From contig CM076153.1 of assembly GCA_038025085.1 (NCBI GenBank), positions 12,121,501 to 12,185,500 of the forward strand: 64,000 bases of DNA, given 5' to 3'. Shown piece after piece: positions 35,896 to 47,911 of this stretch (the stretch's first letter is position 1; every line of letters begins with the position of its first letter). Both the position numbers and the translations under genes were made by a program. The notes below the pieces were generated by a model. It did no database searches and was not told where the DNA came from. It worked only from the letters and a program-made list of their open reading frames with translations. This stretch comes from Tetragonia tetragonoides (lineage: Eukaryota; Streptophyta; Magnoliopsida; Caryophyllales; Aizoaceae).

Positions 35896-37994
35896 TTGGA
35901 CCTAAGATCTTACTCAATATTTAGTAGTACTTTACTAATTGTGTTAGGAAGTTAGGTTAAAGTGACGTCGTAGATCGAACACAAGAAATCTGGTGGAATG
36001 GTTCAATTGCGATTACACCATTGGTGGACCTGGTTAGAGAAAATGAAGGGTATATTTAAAAAAATTGACACTATTGATCCACCACACAATAAGCCTACAC
36101 AAATTTTTGTACTAGCTAGTTGTACTATTCTTATTAGAGGAAATGCCTACTTTATGGAGAGACTTTGTCCTTCTAGGAAATTGGTCCCTACAGCCAAGTG
36201 ATAACATGTGTTGAGCAAAAGTAGTGCTTTAGTTAGCATAAGAGATTAGTGTGTCAAAGTCTTTGCAAGTGAATCTTGAAGTTTGTAAGAGGTTCAAACA
36301 CAAGGGGAGGTAACGTAAAGTTTTTAAAATGTTGAAGCCTTGATCAAGTTGAAGAGTATTGAGCGTGAGGGAAGGTTTGTTACACCTAAGATTTCCACGC
36401 ACAATATTGATTACGAAAAGTATTTTCATTATCATATAAGTCTATTTTGTGTAAAGTATTGTTCAGCAAGTAAAGCATATAAATATTATTTAACATGTAG
36501 TAGTTTAGTTATGGCCTATATAAAGAAGTCGTAGGAGAAGGTAAAAGCACGAGTGATTTGGGGGTTTGTCCCAGACTCGATCAAGTTAAGCACAGGTGAT
36601 GTTCTCATCACCAAGCTAGTATATAAAGTGCCAAAGTATAGGAAAGTTTAAGCCCGTGATTTTTCATCCCTCAAGATTAAGGAGAGATTTTCCATGTATA
36701 TATGTTCTTTATAGTTATACTTCCGTGTGCATTATGTCTAGTTAAAGTTCACATCAACTGGTATCTAAGTAAAGAGAAAAGCCCAACACGCATAAATCAA
36801 AGCAGTTTATTATATTCAGATTCTACATTTTTTGTAAGTGGGTATGAGATGAGACGGGTACATAGGCGGGTATGAGGCGGTATCTACCGGGGGGCCGCAC
36901 AAACCACCTCTATTCCATCCCCACAACGATTTTATTTTTTCAAAACTATCCACACCTGGCGCTTTCCATTCTCGAAACGGATGCGGAACGATACCCACCT
37001 ATACCCTCACTGCCATCCCTAACACCAAAGTAATTAGATGCCATGTAATATGAATCATTGACCTTGACAACATGGCATGACCTTGGCAAATTGTTGGGGC
37101 TTGATTGAGTGGTTAGCAACGCAGCTATATGCATGCTAATTAATTTGACACATTTCTTGATGAAAAATTAGAATGCCAATGTGAGAATGAGGCAATGTTT
37201 TAACTATTTACTCCAATGCAATACCAACTAAACTAAACGATGATGACTTCAAACATGATTAATTTAAAAAATTATTTTTGATGTTAACAATACCAACATT
37301 TTGAATATGTATGTGTTGCAGTGCTCCAGTTTTGTAGATCAGGAGACAAGATAAGTATATGCCAAACACCAAACGGAAGGGGCTAGCTTATTCCAGTTTT
37401 TTACTTCTAATTTATTGCACAAAGACTAAGCTTCTAATTAATTCTCTTTCCCCTCATTGTGTAGTTTGACTGTTTGAAGTATTTACCTAGGTAGTAAGGG
37501 TGACATGGATCCTGGGTACCTGATTTTGGTATTGAAATTGATTTGGATGTGGTGGGTCTGGACTTGGAACTGATCTTGTCAATACCAATTCTAAGTCCCA
37601 AATTTGAAACTGATTGCAACCAATTCCAATTCTGGGTATCACCGTTTAATATTTTTGAAAATTATAAACTTGCAACTCGCAACCCGCCCAAACAGAAAAG
37701 ATTGAGAGGTTTTAGTAAGATGTTTTGTTTTTCTTTTTCTTGGAGCGGAGCGGAGCCGGATCTTTTGTGGCGAATAATGATACCAATAAGTGGTTTGACA
37801 CTCTCATCCTTTAAGCAAGTTTGAGGGTTCGAATCTTGTGAATGGAGAAACTATTTAATGGTAGTACTTCATCTCCTTCTTCGGTCAATCCAGTGCGAAC
37901 ATAATTAATTAATCTTGATCCAAAGAACTTTAGGTGAATAATGAATTAACTTCTTGTTTCTAGTTTTTGCCACTTGCACTAAAGTGCAAAGAAA

Positions 37995-38254
37995 TACTCC
38001 CTCCGTCCCTCTCTTATCTTCTCACTTGACTTTGCACAGTCTCCAAGATGATACTTTGACCATTAATAACTTTAATTATACAGATATAATTATATTAAAA
38101 AATTGATATTGTGAAGATATAATCTAAAACGAATATAAGAAATGTATTTTGATCTTATAATTCTTTATATATTTTTCACAAATCAATGGTCAATATTTAT
38201 AAAGTTTGACTCAAAAAGTCAAATGAGAAGATAAGAGAGGGACGGAAGGGAGTA
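37995..38254. mobile_element. Stowaway-like MITE, about 260 bp
   Basis: Ends TACTCCCTCCGTCCCTCTC and GAGAGGGACGGAAGGGAGTA are inverted repeats. Pairing continues inward (TTATCTTCTCA with TGAGAAGATAA). It lies directly beside the hAT/SINE complex. Confidence 0.85.
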
Positions 38255-38310
38255 TATGTTTTGGTCTTAACTTGACCATACTAACCATTCTTCTTCTTTT
38301 TTCACCAAGG

Positions 38311-38356
38311 GTGGTGGTCTAGTGATTTCAAGCTTATTCTCAAGTAGTTTGGTGAG
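38311..38356 (+). repeat. Left half of a tRNA-type SINE-like sequence split by the hAT element
   Basis: Contains a pol III A-box-like TGGTCTAGTGA (38315-38325). The remaining half, with a perfect B box GGTTCGAATCC (41833-41843), continues after the hAT element at 41822. Removing the transposon and one copy of its duplication brings the two boxes to tRNA-like spacing (about 45 bases). Confidence 0.55.
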
Positions 38357-41300
38357 CAGTGGCGAATCCAGAACAAAAATTCACCGGGGTCACCATATCA
38401 TTTAAAAAATAAAAGAAAAAAATATAATCAAAACTAATCAAAAATAGTATAATGTCATTACAAATGAGAAAACATATTACATTCTAGAGTTGTTCTCTAC
38501 GAGTTTTCATCTTTTGGAAGCGATCCATTACATCTTCATTAGTAACATTACCAATTGATTCTTTCTCTATAGCAGAAATAAGACAATCACTCAAAAACTC
38601 ATCACCAATTCGATTACGCAAATCCGACTTCACCAGTTTCATGGCAGAAAAGCATCTCTCTACTGTTGTGGTTGCCACTGGCAAAACCAATACTAGCTTC
38701 ACTAGTCGATAAAGCAAAGGGAACGAAAGATACTTTCTTGTTTCCACCATCACTCTGCCAAGGTCGCTAATGCCATTCAAGGTTGCAAATCTTTCATCTT
38801 CTTGCACATTATCAATATAGAGTATAAGTTCATCCTCAAGAGTCATCCTTTCTGTAGAACTAAAATCATCTGGATATAACTCAGCCAACCTCATCAACTT
38901 TAATGAGTCAAAGTCACGGAATGCATTACACGGATTCAAAGAAGCCATACAAATTAGCAAATCTGAGTTTACCTCATTGAAGCGATCATCGAACTCTGTA
39001 ATTTGCAGATCCACAACAGGGTTAAAACAATCAATAGAGTAATGATACTCATAAGTGATGCCTGTTTTTTTCCGCCGATTTTTTGGATTAATATAAGGCT
39101 CTTCCATGTCTAATTTTTCAATGTCATGCTTGTCACAAAAAGAAAAGATTTTCTCCATAAGAGAAGTAAATCCACTAATTCTGAACTCGTGCAATTGCCT
39201 ATTAGCAGATTTCACTAGTGAAACAGCATTCAATATATCTTGATCTTTTCTTTGTAGAGCCTGTGACAAAGAATCCGTGAGCCCCAAAATGTGCAATATC
39301 AAGTGTAAATAAAACACAAAATCAAATGATGTGAAGTATATCTAAAGACCATTTGCTTGACGTTGTTGCAAATCTGTGTCACCATCCTTTTCAACAAATT
39401 TAAGCACCTCAATAACAGAAGGAAACAAATCAACCAAACGCTTAAGTGTTCTATTATGAGAACTCCAACGCGTATCTCCAGCTCTTATAAGAGAAAGCTC
39501 TTGATTTAACCCACTTCCAGTTTCACGCTCACCACTACCTATCTCTTTTAACACTCTCGCTTTTTGACTATCTTGAAGCAATTCTGTACGTTTGCAAGAA
39601 CCAACAACCACATTCAGCAAAACCGCAATCATGTCAAAAAAGTCTTCAATAGCAAAATATTTTTTTTGCAACCGTCACAACAACCAACTGAAGTTGGTGA
39701 GCAAAACATTGGACATAGTATGCCGAACTATTTTATCTCATAATTAAAACTTTCAACTCATTGAACTGACCACGCATATTACTTGCACCATTATAACCTT
39801 AACCTCTCACCTTTTTCAAACTCAAACCATATTCAGCAAATAAAGAATCAATAGCAGATTTAAGAGTTAAAGAAGATGTCTCCTTCACATGAACCAGACC
39901 AACAAATCTCTCCTTAACCATTCCACATGTGCCATCAACATATCGCAAAACAACAGCCATTTGTTCCTTTTTAGATACATCGCTAGACTCGTCAACTAAC
40001 AAGCCAAACACGTCATCACCAATTTTTTTAATAATAGGTTTGAGTATTTCTTGTGCAAAGCAATGACAAATATCTTTCTGAATACTTGATGACACCATTT
40101 GATTGTTCCCTGGAGTATTACGTAATGTAACCTTACGAACGGTCTCATTTTGATTTTCAGTGTATTTTATCATTTCCAAAAAATTCTCTCTGTGAAGAGA
40201 TTTTTCTGTCTCATCATGACCACAAAAAGGTAATGCACCGTTCAACAAATGTCTAAAAACATCAATGGAAGCATTTAATCGAATTCAGTACTCATTCTTC
40301 ACAATATCGCTTTGCTTATGAAATGCTGTGACAATGGATTGATCTTGTCTCATTAGATCATCACATTTTTTAAGTGCTTTATTATGGGCACTAGTAACAT
40401 CCCCCACATGAAGCCCAAGTCTCTCTGTTTTATTCCAACTAGAAAAGCCTTTGGCTACAAATGCTTCACCCCCACCTTGGTTTCCAACTTGATCTCTAAA
40501 CAAGTAACAACATAAGCAAAATGCGGTGTCAGTTTTTACACTATACTCCAACCAACCACCATATTAATCAAACCAATTTCGGTTAAAACGTCTTGCCTTA
40601 CCCCCTATAATTGTTTGTGAAAAATTATGTCCACGTGGTTGACAAGGTCCTCTAACCAAGTATGCCCGCCTTATTTCATCTCTCTGATTAGGATGATACT
40701 CTATAATTCTTTTCCTCTCAGAGGGATCCCAAGGAAGATCTTTTAAGTCAATTTGTTTAGGTATCGAAGGAGTATAAGTAGATCGGGGACCACTACTGTC
40801 AGATGTTGGCGGTAATTTTCTTTTCAAAAAAATCTTTCCATTTTATATCTGGTAAATAATGAAATAACAGAAAATTAGCTAAGGATAATGAAAAAAAAAA
40901 AAAAAAAGAATTAGCTAGCTACTTCCAATCAAAATTCAATATTTCATCCATAATACAAATTACCAAGCCCTAACCTAACTATTTAAACAATTCAATTTTA
41001 TTGAATAAACATCCATAATCTAACATAAATAAATGTTATCTAAAAAAGAAGAAAAAAAATCTGTCATAACATTAACTTAATTAACACTTTAAAAAACCAT
41101 TAACATATCCCTAAAAAATATATAATTATAATACCAATTTAAACAGGAGAACCAAGAACCCTACAACTAGAATTTACATTAATACTCATAAATTGTCATA
41201 TATAATAAAACCTAAATTGATCTATTCAATATTAAGAGATAAAAATCAGTCATCAATCAATTAAATCAATTCAAAGTGAAATATATAAATTTGCAATAAG

Positions 41301-41813
41301 CATAATTTTCATTCCACAAATTGCTAACTGAAATAAACAAAGACAATCAAATAGACTAAGAGGGGGATAAAGGGAGTGCAAGTGATACCGTGATTGTTCG
41401 GAGTTCGAGGTTCAGACTTCAAAATTTGCTGTTTGAGTTTGACAATTAAGAACAGAGTGGGACTTTCAGAGAGAGATAGAGAGAGAGAGAGAGAGAGGCG
41501 TCTGACCCTCTGACTTGGAAGTTGCAACATTAAGCACGTTTTTGTTTTTTTTTTCTTTCTTTTTTTGCCTTCCTTTTCTCTTTCTTGCTCAAGTACCGCT
41601 TCACTAATCAGAAGCCCAAATCCCAATCAATCATGTTTCCAATTTTCGTTTGGGCAATTGGGCTTACATTTAAATGGGTGTTGGCCTTTTTGAGTGGGGG
41701 CACTTTATGTTTTTAGGTGGGGGCACTATCTTAAGCCTTAAAATTAGATTTAGTAAAGCTTAAAGTTGAGTGGGTTCACTTCCCCCCTCATCTATACTAA
41801 TAAATCCGCCTCG
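38357..41813 (-). mobile_element. hAT-superfamily DNA transposon (3457 bp, inactive)
   Basis: Starts CAGTGGCGAATCC and ends AAATCCGCCTCG, imperfect inverted ends of hAT type. Flanks are TTGGTGAG (38349-38356) and TTAGTGAG (41814-41821), an 8-bp target duplication with one mismatch; 8 bp is diagnostic for hAT. The transposase frame runs on the - strand and carries several stops and a frameshift. The imperfect ends and duplication indicate age. A GA microsatellite lies near 41467-41497. Confidence 0.88.
38484..40827 (-). pseudogene. hAT transposase pseudogene (TTF-type zinc finger, DUF4371, hATC)
   Basis: Cut-and-paste transposase relic of the TTF/ZMYM1-like hAT group common in plants. Reading on the - strand: a TTF-type zinc-finger region with FCLCCYLF, a DUF4371-like catalytic region (LLVDESSDVSKKEQMAVVLRY), the conserved GYNGASNMRG and CFAHQLQL motifs, and a C-terminal hATC dimerisation domain (LPVATTTVERCFSAMK). 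Nonsense codons lie at 40564-40566, 40285-40287, 39799-39801, 39733-39735 and 39342-39344. A one-base frame change falls at a run of seven T (39660-39666). No other frame change was noticed, so decay has been mostly by point mutation. It cannot make a full transposase. Confidence 0.9.
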
Positions 41814-41821
41814 TTAGTGAG

Positions 41822-41900
41822 GTAAGGTTATGGGTTCGAATCCGCATTCCCCTCATGCCTTGTGTCTGCTGGCTTCTAAAAACTATACTAACACCTTATT
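41822..41900 (+). repeat. Right half of the SINE-like sequence, with B box
   Basis: Contains GGTTCGAATCC (41833-41843), a perfect pol III B box, right after the hAT target duplication. The 3' end of the SINE is not clear. Confidence 0.55.
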
Positions 41901-43462
41901 AGTGCTATATTGACGGAGTCAGTACTTGCGCGGATTGTTCAGTTAATCTGAAATGTTCGCTGTTGAATACGAGAGTCCGAACATGATGTAGCATAGGGTG
42001 ACTCAATCACCATTCACTTGCACTCTCTTTTTTGTTTAGCAAAAAAAGAAAAAAAACCATTTTCACAATTTTTCGTTCGTTCATGTCTCCCTCCTTTATC
42101 CAATGTGAGGATGAATAAACATCTACTAAATTACTAATAGCTAAAGGATTAATGTTTTCTTTCTTTTTTCTTTCTTTAATCCTTTGAACGTATTTTTCTT
42201 TGCTTAAATTATCTTCTTCACTCAGCAAACTCTCATATAAGACGAATATCATATTAATGAAGTAATTTATTTATTACTCCCTCCGTTCTTTTTTCTCCTA
42301 CCCACTTTTCTTTTACATCCGTTCTTTTTTCTCCTACCCACTTCCCCTTTTAGTAATACTTGAGTACTAAAAGACCCATTTATCCTTGTTTTTTCTTCTC
42401 ATCATTACTTTCCAACCCCACTTCTAACTCACATTCTCTCTCATGTTAAAGTAAGGTTAAATAAGGAATTTTTGTTCCAAAAGCAACTTTAATTAAACTC
42501 CGTGCAAAAAGAAATGGGTAGGAGAAAAAAGAACGGAGGGAGTAATTATTTTATATATACAACTTTCATAATCTTCTTAACAAAACAAAAAAACAAAAAA
42601 ACAAATGTAGCGAGCTATTATGATGCCTTTCCCATACAAAAATAATCTACTAGGAGTAGACTTTCATGTTAAAGTTAAGATAGGTACTACATTTGCTTTT
42701 AGCAAACACAAAAACTTATGAGATAAGGTCAATGGTTCTGGTGTGATTGTCACTAAACGACAATTATTATAAGTAATGAATTTAGACCGTACATTCTAAG
42801 TGAATAGATCTAAGCTATTTAATATATTAACAATAAATTAATTATGTAAATTATTTCTAGTTGGGTTAATTTCTCATTTTCCTCTCCAATGTGAGACTTG
42901 TAATTTATTAACAATCCATCAAAATGTGAAAGAAGATATAGGAGTGTAATGCTCCTATAAAATCCTACGAAAATATTTTATTTATTAACTACTCCATCAA
43001 TCAAAACGTGGATAAATCTTTAGGTTTCATATGAAATTGAGTGTACATTACATGTTTCCTTTTTGAATTTTTGTGCATTATTACAAATATACGATTACAT
43101 AATTGTTTTATTATGGGCTTGTTTCCATATTGAGTACAAATATTTGTTTCCCTTATTAGCTACTCTCAAATTTTCGCCCCATAACAACCTACATTAATGT
43201 TTAAATTGTAGATGAAGACATTAAGATCAATAATATCAAAGTGTTATCATAATCAAACAATATAAGAATAATTGGCATACCAATACGGTACCCATAAAAC
43301 TCTAAATACTGCCTAATCCTATCACTAACCACCAAAATGATAAAACCTTATATAGCAAACTAATTTATCCTAACGGTCTGTCAACTTTTTGATTATCAAT
43401 AAACTCACTACTCCTTATAATATTAATAAGAGAGTTAATATGATAGAGTATTGGTCTTTAGA
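41901..43462. other. Intergenic region
   Basis: Apart from the MITE at 42275-42544, AT-rich sequence without a recognisable gene or repeat. Confidence 0.5.
42275..42544. mobile_element. Stowaway-like MITE, about 270 bp, with a duplicated left end
   Basis: Ends TACTCCCTCCGTTC and GAACGGAGGGAGTA. The inward sequence CCGTTCTTTTTTCTCCTACC occurs twice on the left (from 42283 and again from about 42318) and once, inverted, on the right (GGTAGGAGAAAAAAGAACGG). Confidence 0.85.
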
Positions 43463-43620
43463 TCATGCTATACCTTTGAAGATCCTCTTGTTCCTTTCTG
43501 CCCATATATGGTAGTAGATAGTAGCAACCTGCGTATTCGTTGATCGTATTTTTCGTTTAACTTTTCGTATTTTTATCCAGCGACAGAATGCTTTTGTCCA
43601 TGGCTGATCCACTACAAGAA
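43463..43620 (-). pseudogene. LINE remnant (zinc-binding tail of a reverse transcriptase)
   Basis: The - strand reads VATIYYHIWAERNKRIF preceded by a WTKAFCRW segment. This matches the zf-RVT tail common at the end of plant L1-type LINE polyproteins (xYYIWxERNxRIF). Only about 50 residues remain; no other LINE domain is joined to it. Confidence 0.6.
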
Positions 43621-43760
43621 AAATGGGCTTAGCCAACGCCTTAAAAGTGTCGCTCAAAGTAGGAAAATATTATGTTATGTTATAATCAAATGCTTTTAGT
43701 TTTTTCCTTTCTGTGAAATGTTATGTTATAATCAAACCTTGCGTTGCTTAGATTTTATCT

Positions 43761-44422
43761 TTATAATCCTAGTTCAGGGTCAGCAAAGAACTGGGCCTGA
43801 ACTTGGGCATTGGCTTGAATTTGTAGTAGGTATGAAGCATAGTTGAAGGCAAGATCTCGGGCTTCAATATGGGCATTAATTTGGGCTTGGACTTGTGGAA
43901 ATTCGTGGGCTTGAGCATAGGCCGTGGCATGGGTGTGCAAGATCAAGGCCTAGTGATGCTCAATCCAGGCTCGAGCATCAAAAAGTCTACTGTGGATACC
44001 ATCAGTCCTGGCCTGGTTAGTCAAGAAACGGGCCTCGTCTTGTGGGAATAAGTGGGTCTCATGATGAGCCTGTTCCAGTTGAGCTTGGAAGATTGATTCC
44101 AGGCCAGTAAATTACGATACTCTAGATTTGCATAGAGGATGGCAAGGTAATGTTGGATCACTCGCAAGTAACCACCAACAAGGTCCGCTGCTCTTGGGTT
44201 GGCGGCGTAAATCAGGTTAGCGGCAGTGGTGTCATGGAGCTTCGAAGGGGCTGCATTGAGAGCTTCAATTATGTTATTAACCCCAAACAAACGATGGGCA
44301 TTTAGGAACCTCAAGGGCTCATTGAGTGGGAAATAGGGTGCAAGTGCACAATCAGGGAGACAATGTCTCCTACGATGTCGGCAGGCGGCACATGCACCAC
44401 GACCACCACCTAAATTATTCAT
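43761..44422 (-). pseudogene. LOB-domain gene with broken C-terminal half
   Basis: From the ATG at 44422 the LOB domain reads intact: C-block CAACRHRRRHCLPDC (Cys11, 14, 21, 25), FGVNNIIEAL, and a DLVGG where most members have DPVGG. The frame then ends at a stop at 44021-44023, giving 133 aa. A single-base frameshift near 44095-44115 would instead lead into a Gln/Ala-rich tail (QAHEFPQVQAQINAHIEAR, ending at 43761) of the kind LBD proteins carry. That frame holds one further stop, TAG at 43950-43952. So the tail has been lost by one frameshift and one nonsense change. A truncated but DNA-binding protein is possible. An ATG 16 codons upstream (44470) is less likely. Related to the + strand LBD gene at 34682 (same FGVNN and AQ-rich style). 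Confidence 0.75.
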
Positions 44423-44952
44423 GATGAACTTCTTGACGTGGGAAGAAGGTATATAAGAAGTTAAGAACAATGGAATATGAAAGGTAAATTTGAGAGGTTT
44501 AGAGTTACGTTAGATAATACTCCTACTAAGAAATACGAAATACGAATGATGATCTTGAATGGAGGTTTATTAGACTGAATCATGAAGACGTTAGCTTTTA
44601 TACTATGTAGTACTTGTGATCAAGAATCAAGAAGTTGTTCTTGAATCTTGACCAACTGATCTTAACAAACTGTTGTGTAGTGTTGGTACTTACTTGTCTG
44701 CTCATCTAGTGTTACTACGTTACTTGTACACGTATAAGACTAGACTACACTACACTACGTTACTTTTAACTTTACTTATATATTATAAACGCGATTAATA
44801 CAGATTTATATTTTTTCCTTCTTTTTGATTCCTCCTTTTTTTTTTTTTTTATAAAGTCCAATACATAATGAGTTAATGACTAATTGACTATGGTAAGGAA
44901 ACAAAAATGATGTTTCCTGTTCACGGTAATGCAAGACTGTTAGGCATATTAT

Positions 44953-45835
44953 AATTCAGGGTTTTTCATTGAGTCCTTTCTTATTTACAATTGTTATGGA
45001 TGAGCTTATTAGGAGTATTTAAGGAAATGTGTCATGGTGTATGATGTTTGCTAACGACATCGTTTTATTGGATGAAATAAAAGAACGTATTAACAACAAG
45101 CTAAAGCTCTAGAGGGATACGTTGGAAGCAAAGGGATTTAAACTGAGCAAGACAAAGACTGACTACTTGGAATGTAGCTTCTCAGGGGGTGAGGTTGCGT
45201 CTGACCCAGAGATAAGGATTGATATCGTAGCGGTACCGAGGAAGGAGAGTTTCAAATATTTTGGGTCGATCATCCATGGTAACGGAGAAATTGACGATGA
45301 CGTAGCTCACCGCATCAGGGCAAGGTGGCAAAAATGGAGAAGTGCATCAGGTGTTCGTTGCGACAACAAGATACCACTCAAATTAAAAGGAAAGTTTTAT
45401 CGCATGGCTATTAGGCCAGCTATGCTATGTGGTGCTGAATGTTGGCAGATTAGACATACTCATGTTCATAAAATGAAGGTGGCTGAGATGAGGATGATTT
45501 GTTGGATGTGCAACCTAACTAAAATAGATAAGGTCAAAAACGAGGTGGTTCGTGACAAAGTTGGGGTGGTAAATATTGATAGTAAGATGGGGGAAACGAG
45601 ACTCAGGTGGTCTGGACATGTTGTGAGAACACATCCAGACACTCCAGTAAGGAGGTGTGAGAAGATTATACTTAGAGACTATGTCTGTAAGAGAAGAAGA
45701 GGGAGGCCTGAGAAGAATTGGAGTGAGGTGATTAAAAACGATTTGGCCCTCTTGGAGCTTACCGAGGATCTGGCCCTTAAAAGGAAACTTTGGCATTGTA
45801 GGATCCACATAGATGATACTACATTGAGGGTGTAG
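44953..45835 (+). pseudogene. LINE (L1-type) reverse transcriptase fragment, 5'-truncated
   Basis: One continuous frame starts inside the reverse transcriptase (QGFSLSPFLFTIVMDEL) and runs to the stop at 45833-45835 through the C-terminal region (RRRGRPEKNW, AIRPAMLCGAECW). The frame is broken by TAA at 45020-45022 and TAG at 45110-45112. The catalytic box, normally FADD in this family, reads FAND (45047-45058), losing one of the two metal-binding aspartates. It is therefore dead. A longer open stretch of 238 codons remains from 45122. A TTTA/TTA simple repeat follows directly, consistent with a LINE tail. Confidence 0.88.
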
Positions 45836-45840
45836 GTTTT

Positions 45841-45882
45841 TATTTTATTTTTATTTATGTATTTGTTATTTATTTATTTATT

Positions 45883-45966
<84 letters not shown>
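45841..45966. repeat. TTTA then TTA microsatellite
   Basis: A few TTTA units followed by about 27 ATT/TTA units, directly after the LINE fragment. Probably grown from the LINE's A/T-rich tail. Confidence 0.95.
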
Positions 45967-46385
45967 TCTTCTTCTTGCATTCACTTGTTTTAAGATCCAC
46001 CTTTTTGCCTGTTTTCTACTGATTTCAAAAATCAAATTGTTTTCGTGTTTTGTACGATATAAGAAGAGGAATTGGATGAATTGATTTTGTGAATTGGAAG
46101 AACAAATTCGTATATTTTGGTTAACTAGGGGAAAAACCACGAACCACTATTAGTCTACTAACATTGACAAAGAGTGAATACATCGACATACATCGACATA
46201 TATCAACACACGAACATCTCAATCTCCTCTAGTTAATGTATAGAAATAATCTACCCAACTCAATTCTCACTTTTGTCCTTGATACAATTGGACTATCACC
46301 TCAATTACTACTACGGACTACCCCATATATGGCTTTATGCACGGGAAAGCCACAAAACTGTCCCCTCCTCCTAACTTAACTTTTT

Positions 46386-46515
46386 AGGTCAAAGTTAGAA
46401 ACCCTCCACATAACTTTTGAGGTCAAAGGTAGAAACCCTCCACATAGTTTTTGAGGTCAAAGCTAGAAACTCTCTGCATCACTGGGTCAAAGCTAGAAAC
46501 TCTCTGCATCACTGG
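46386..46515. repeat. Tandem array, about 30-35 bp period, four units
   Basis: Units start AGGTCAAAG(T/G/C)TAGAAAC. The last two (GTCAAAGCTAGAAACTCTCT followed by GCATCACTGG) are perfect copies; the first two end in CACATAACTTTTG and CACATAGTTTTTG. Confidence 0.9.
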
Positions 46516-47650
46516 CTGGACTTTCTACACACCCGCACACTCTCCCGCTCTTCAACTGCAACAAGGAAGCTCTCTCTCTCTCTCTTTCTCTACCTTAGGG
46601 CAAAGTCAACTTTTTCAATCCGCTACTACCTATATTTATAGGTCTTAACAAATACTCATCTTTTCATATAACTACTACTTTACTAAATTCAGTTACTTAC
46701 ACAATTAGGCAATTTTACCAAAACAATAACACTACTAATTAATATTAATATTCTTTATTGCTCTCTACTAGACTACTACTATACTTGTCGGTTACTTCTC
46801 AAAAACTAGAGTAATTAACTACCATTAACTTCCATAATACTCTTATCATATCACGCATTCACCATGCACTTCACAAAAGCCAAATATAAATTTAACCTGC
46901 TTTATTAACATAAGTGGTTCTCAACTTTCAAAATATTAAAGATACACAAAAATTTGTAAGAACCGGTTTCAAGATACATATGAAATTTCCATGCTAACTC
47001 AACACTGCACATCTTACTTCTTACTTACTATTAGAACACAATGCGACCTTGGTAATCTTGTCATGTGGCGCTCCTTAGAGCGAGACCTCTCCTCTTGAGT
47101 GGTAACGATACATGGAACGCTAAGTAGGTATGGATTTGACACATAAGGAGATAAGTTGTCACGTAAACAAGTCATTCAAGTTGCACCCATTAATTAATGC
47201 ACTCATTATTATTTGAGTTTATAATACGACTAGTCGACTAGCATGTTGTTCAAATTATAAAATAAAATAACTTTTGTTACGCAAGTTAAAAAATTATAAT
47301 TTTTACTTAATTGAATTTGAATAAAAAGAATACTTCAAAATGAGATGCATCTGTTTTATATTTTACCCTAAAATTTTTGGTATACGTTTTTTTTATTTCT
47401 TTTAAGGAATGTTTGGTAGAATGTAAGGGAAAAAGACACGTCAAATAGCTATATTCGTATTTTTTTAATAACCATATTTATATTATGTTAATTAAGTATC
47501 AAACATAGTCACATTATGTGACTCACATAGATAATGATATTTTTCTTTTCAAGTTCACAAAAGAAAAAGAAAAAAACAACAATTTCTATTTTTTGAGGCG
47601 AACTATTTGTGTTTAATTTATCTTTACCTATAAATGTCTTCGTAGTAAAT

Positions 47651-47911
47651 TACTCCCTCCGTTTTCTTTTTAAACTTACTACTTGCTTTTTTGAGGTCAA
47701 ACTTTGTAAATTTTGACCATAAATATATAAAAAAAATCTCTATGAATTATGATTTGAAAATATATGTATTAGATTCCTTTGAAAATATATTTTTAAAATA
47801 TCAAATTTTTATAAATTTTACTTGTATATTTTATAGATATTAGTGGTCAAAGTACCACCTCGGAGACCGTGAAAAAGTAAGTAAGAAGTTTAATGAAGAA
47901 CGGAGGGAGTA
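47651..47911. mobile_element. Stowaway-like MITE, about 261 bp
   Basis: Ends TACTCCCTCCGTT and AACGGAGGGAGTA. Same length as, and similar interior (TTTGACCATAAAT, GGAGACCGTGAAAAA) to, the copy at 34158-34418, so the two are the same subfamily. Confidence 0.85.

Larger units (their letters stand above)
35225..37994. other. Intergenic region with short tandem repeats and SINE-like traces
   Basis: Contains the 40-bp duplication and the GGTACCCGCC-type array listed separately. At 37790-37860 GGTTTGACACTC followed by GGGTTCGAATCTTG resembles the A- and B-box region of a tRNA-derived SINE. The stretch 36540-36760 has no identifiable feature. No gene seen. Confidence 0.4.

Noticed and set aside
41833..41843. 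B-box GGTTCGAATCC as part of a real tRNA gene
   Set aside because: No cloverleaf can be formed with the flanks and the A box lies beyond the hAT element; SINE remnant is the better reading.
45857..46084. Open frame with a long leucine run
   Set aside because: Translation of the TTA microsatellite, not a gene.
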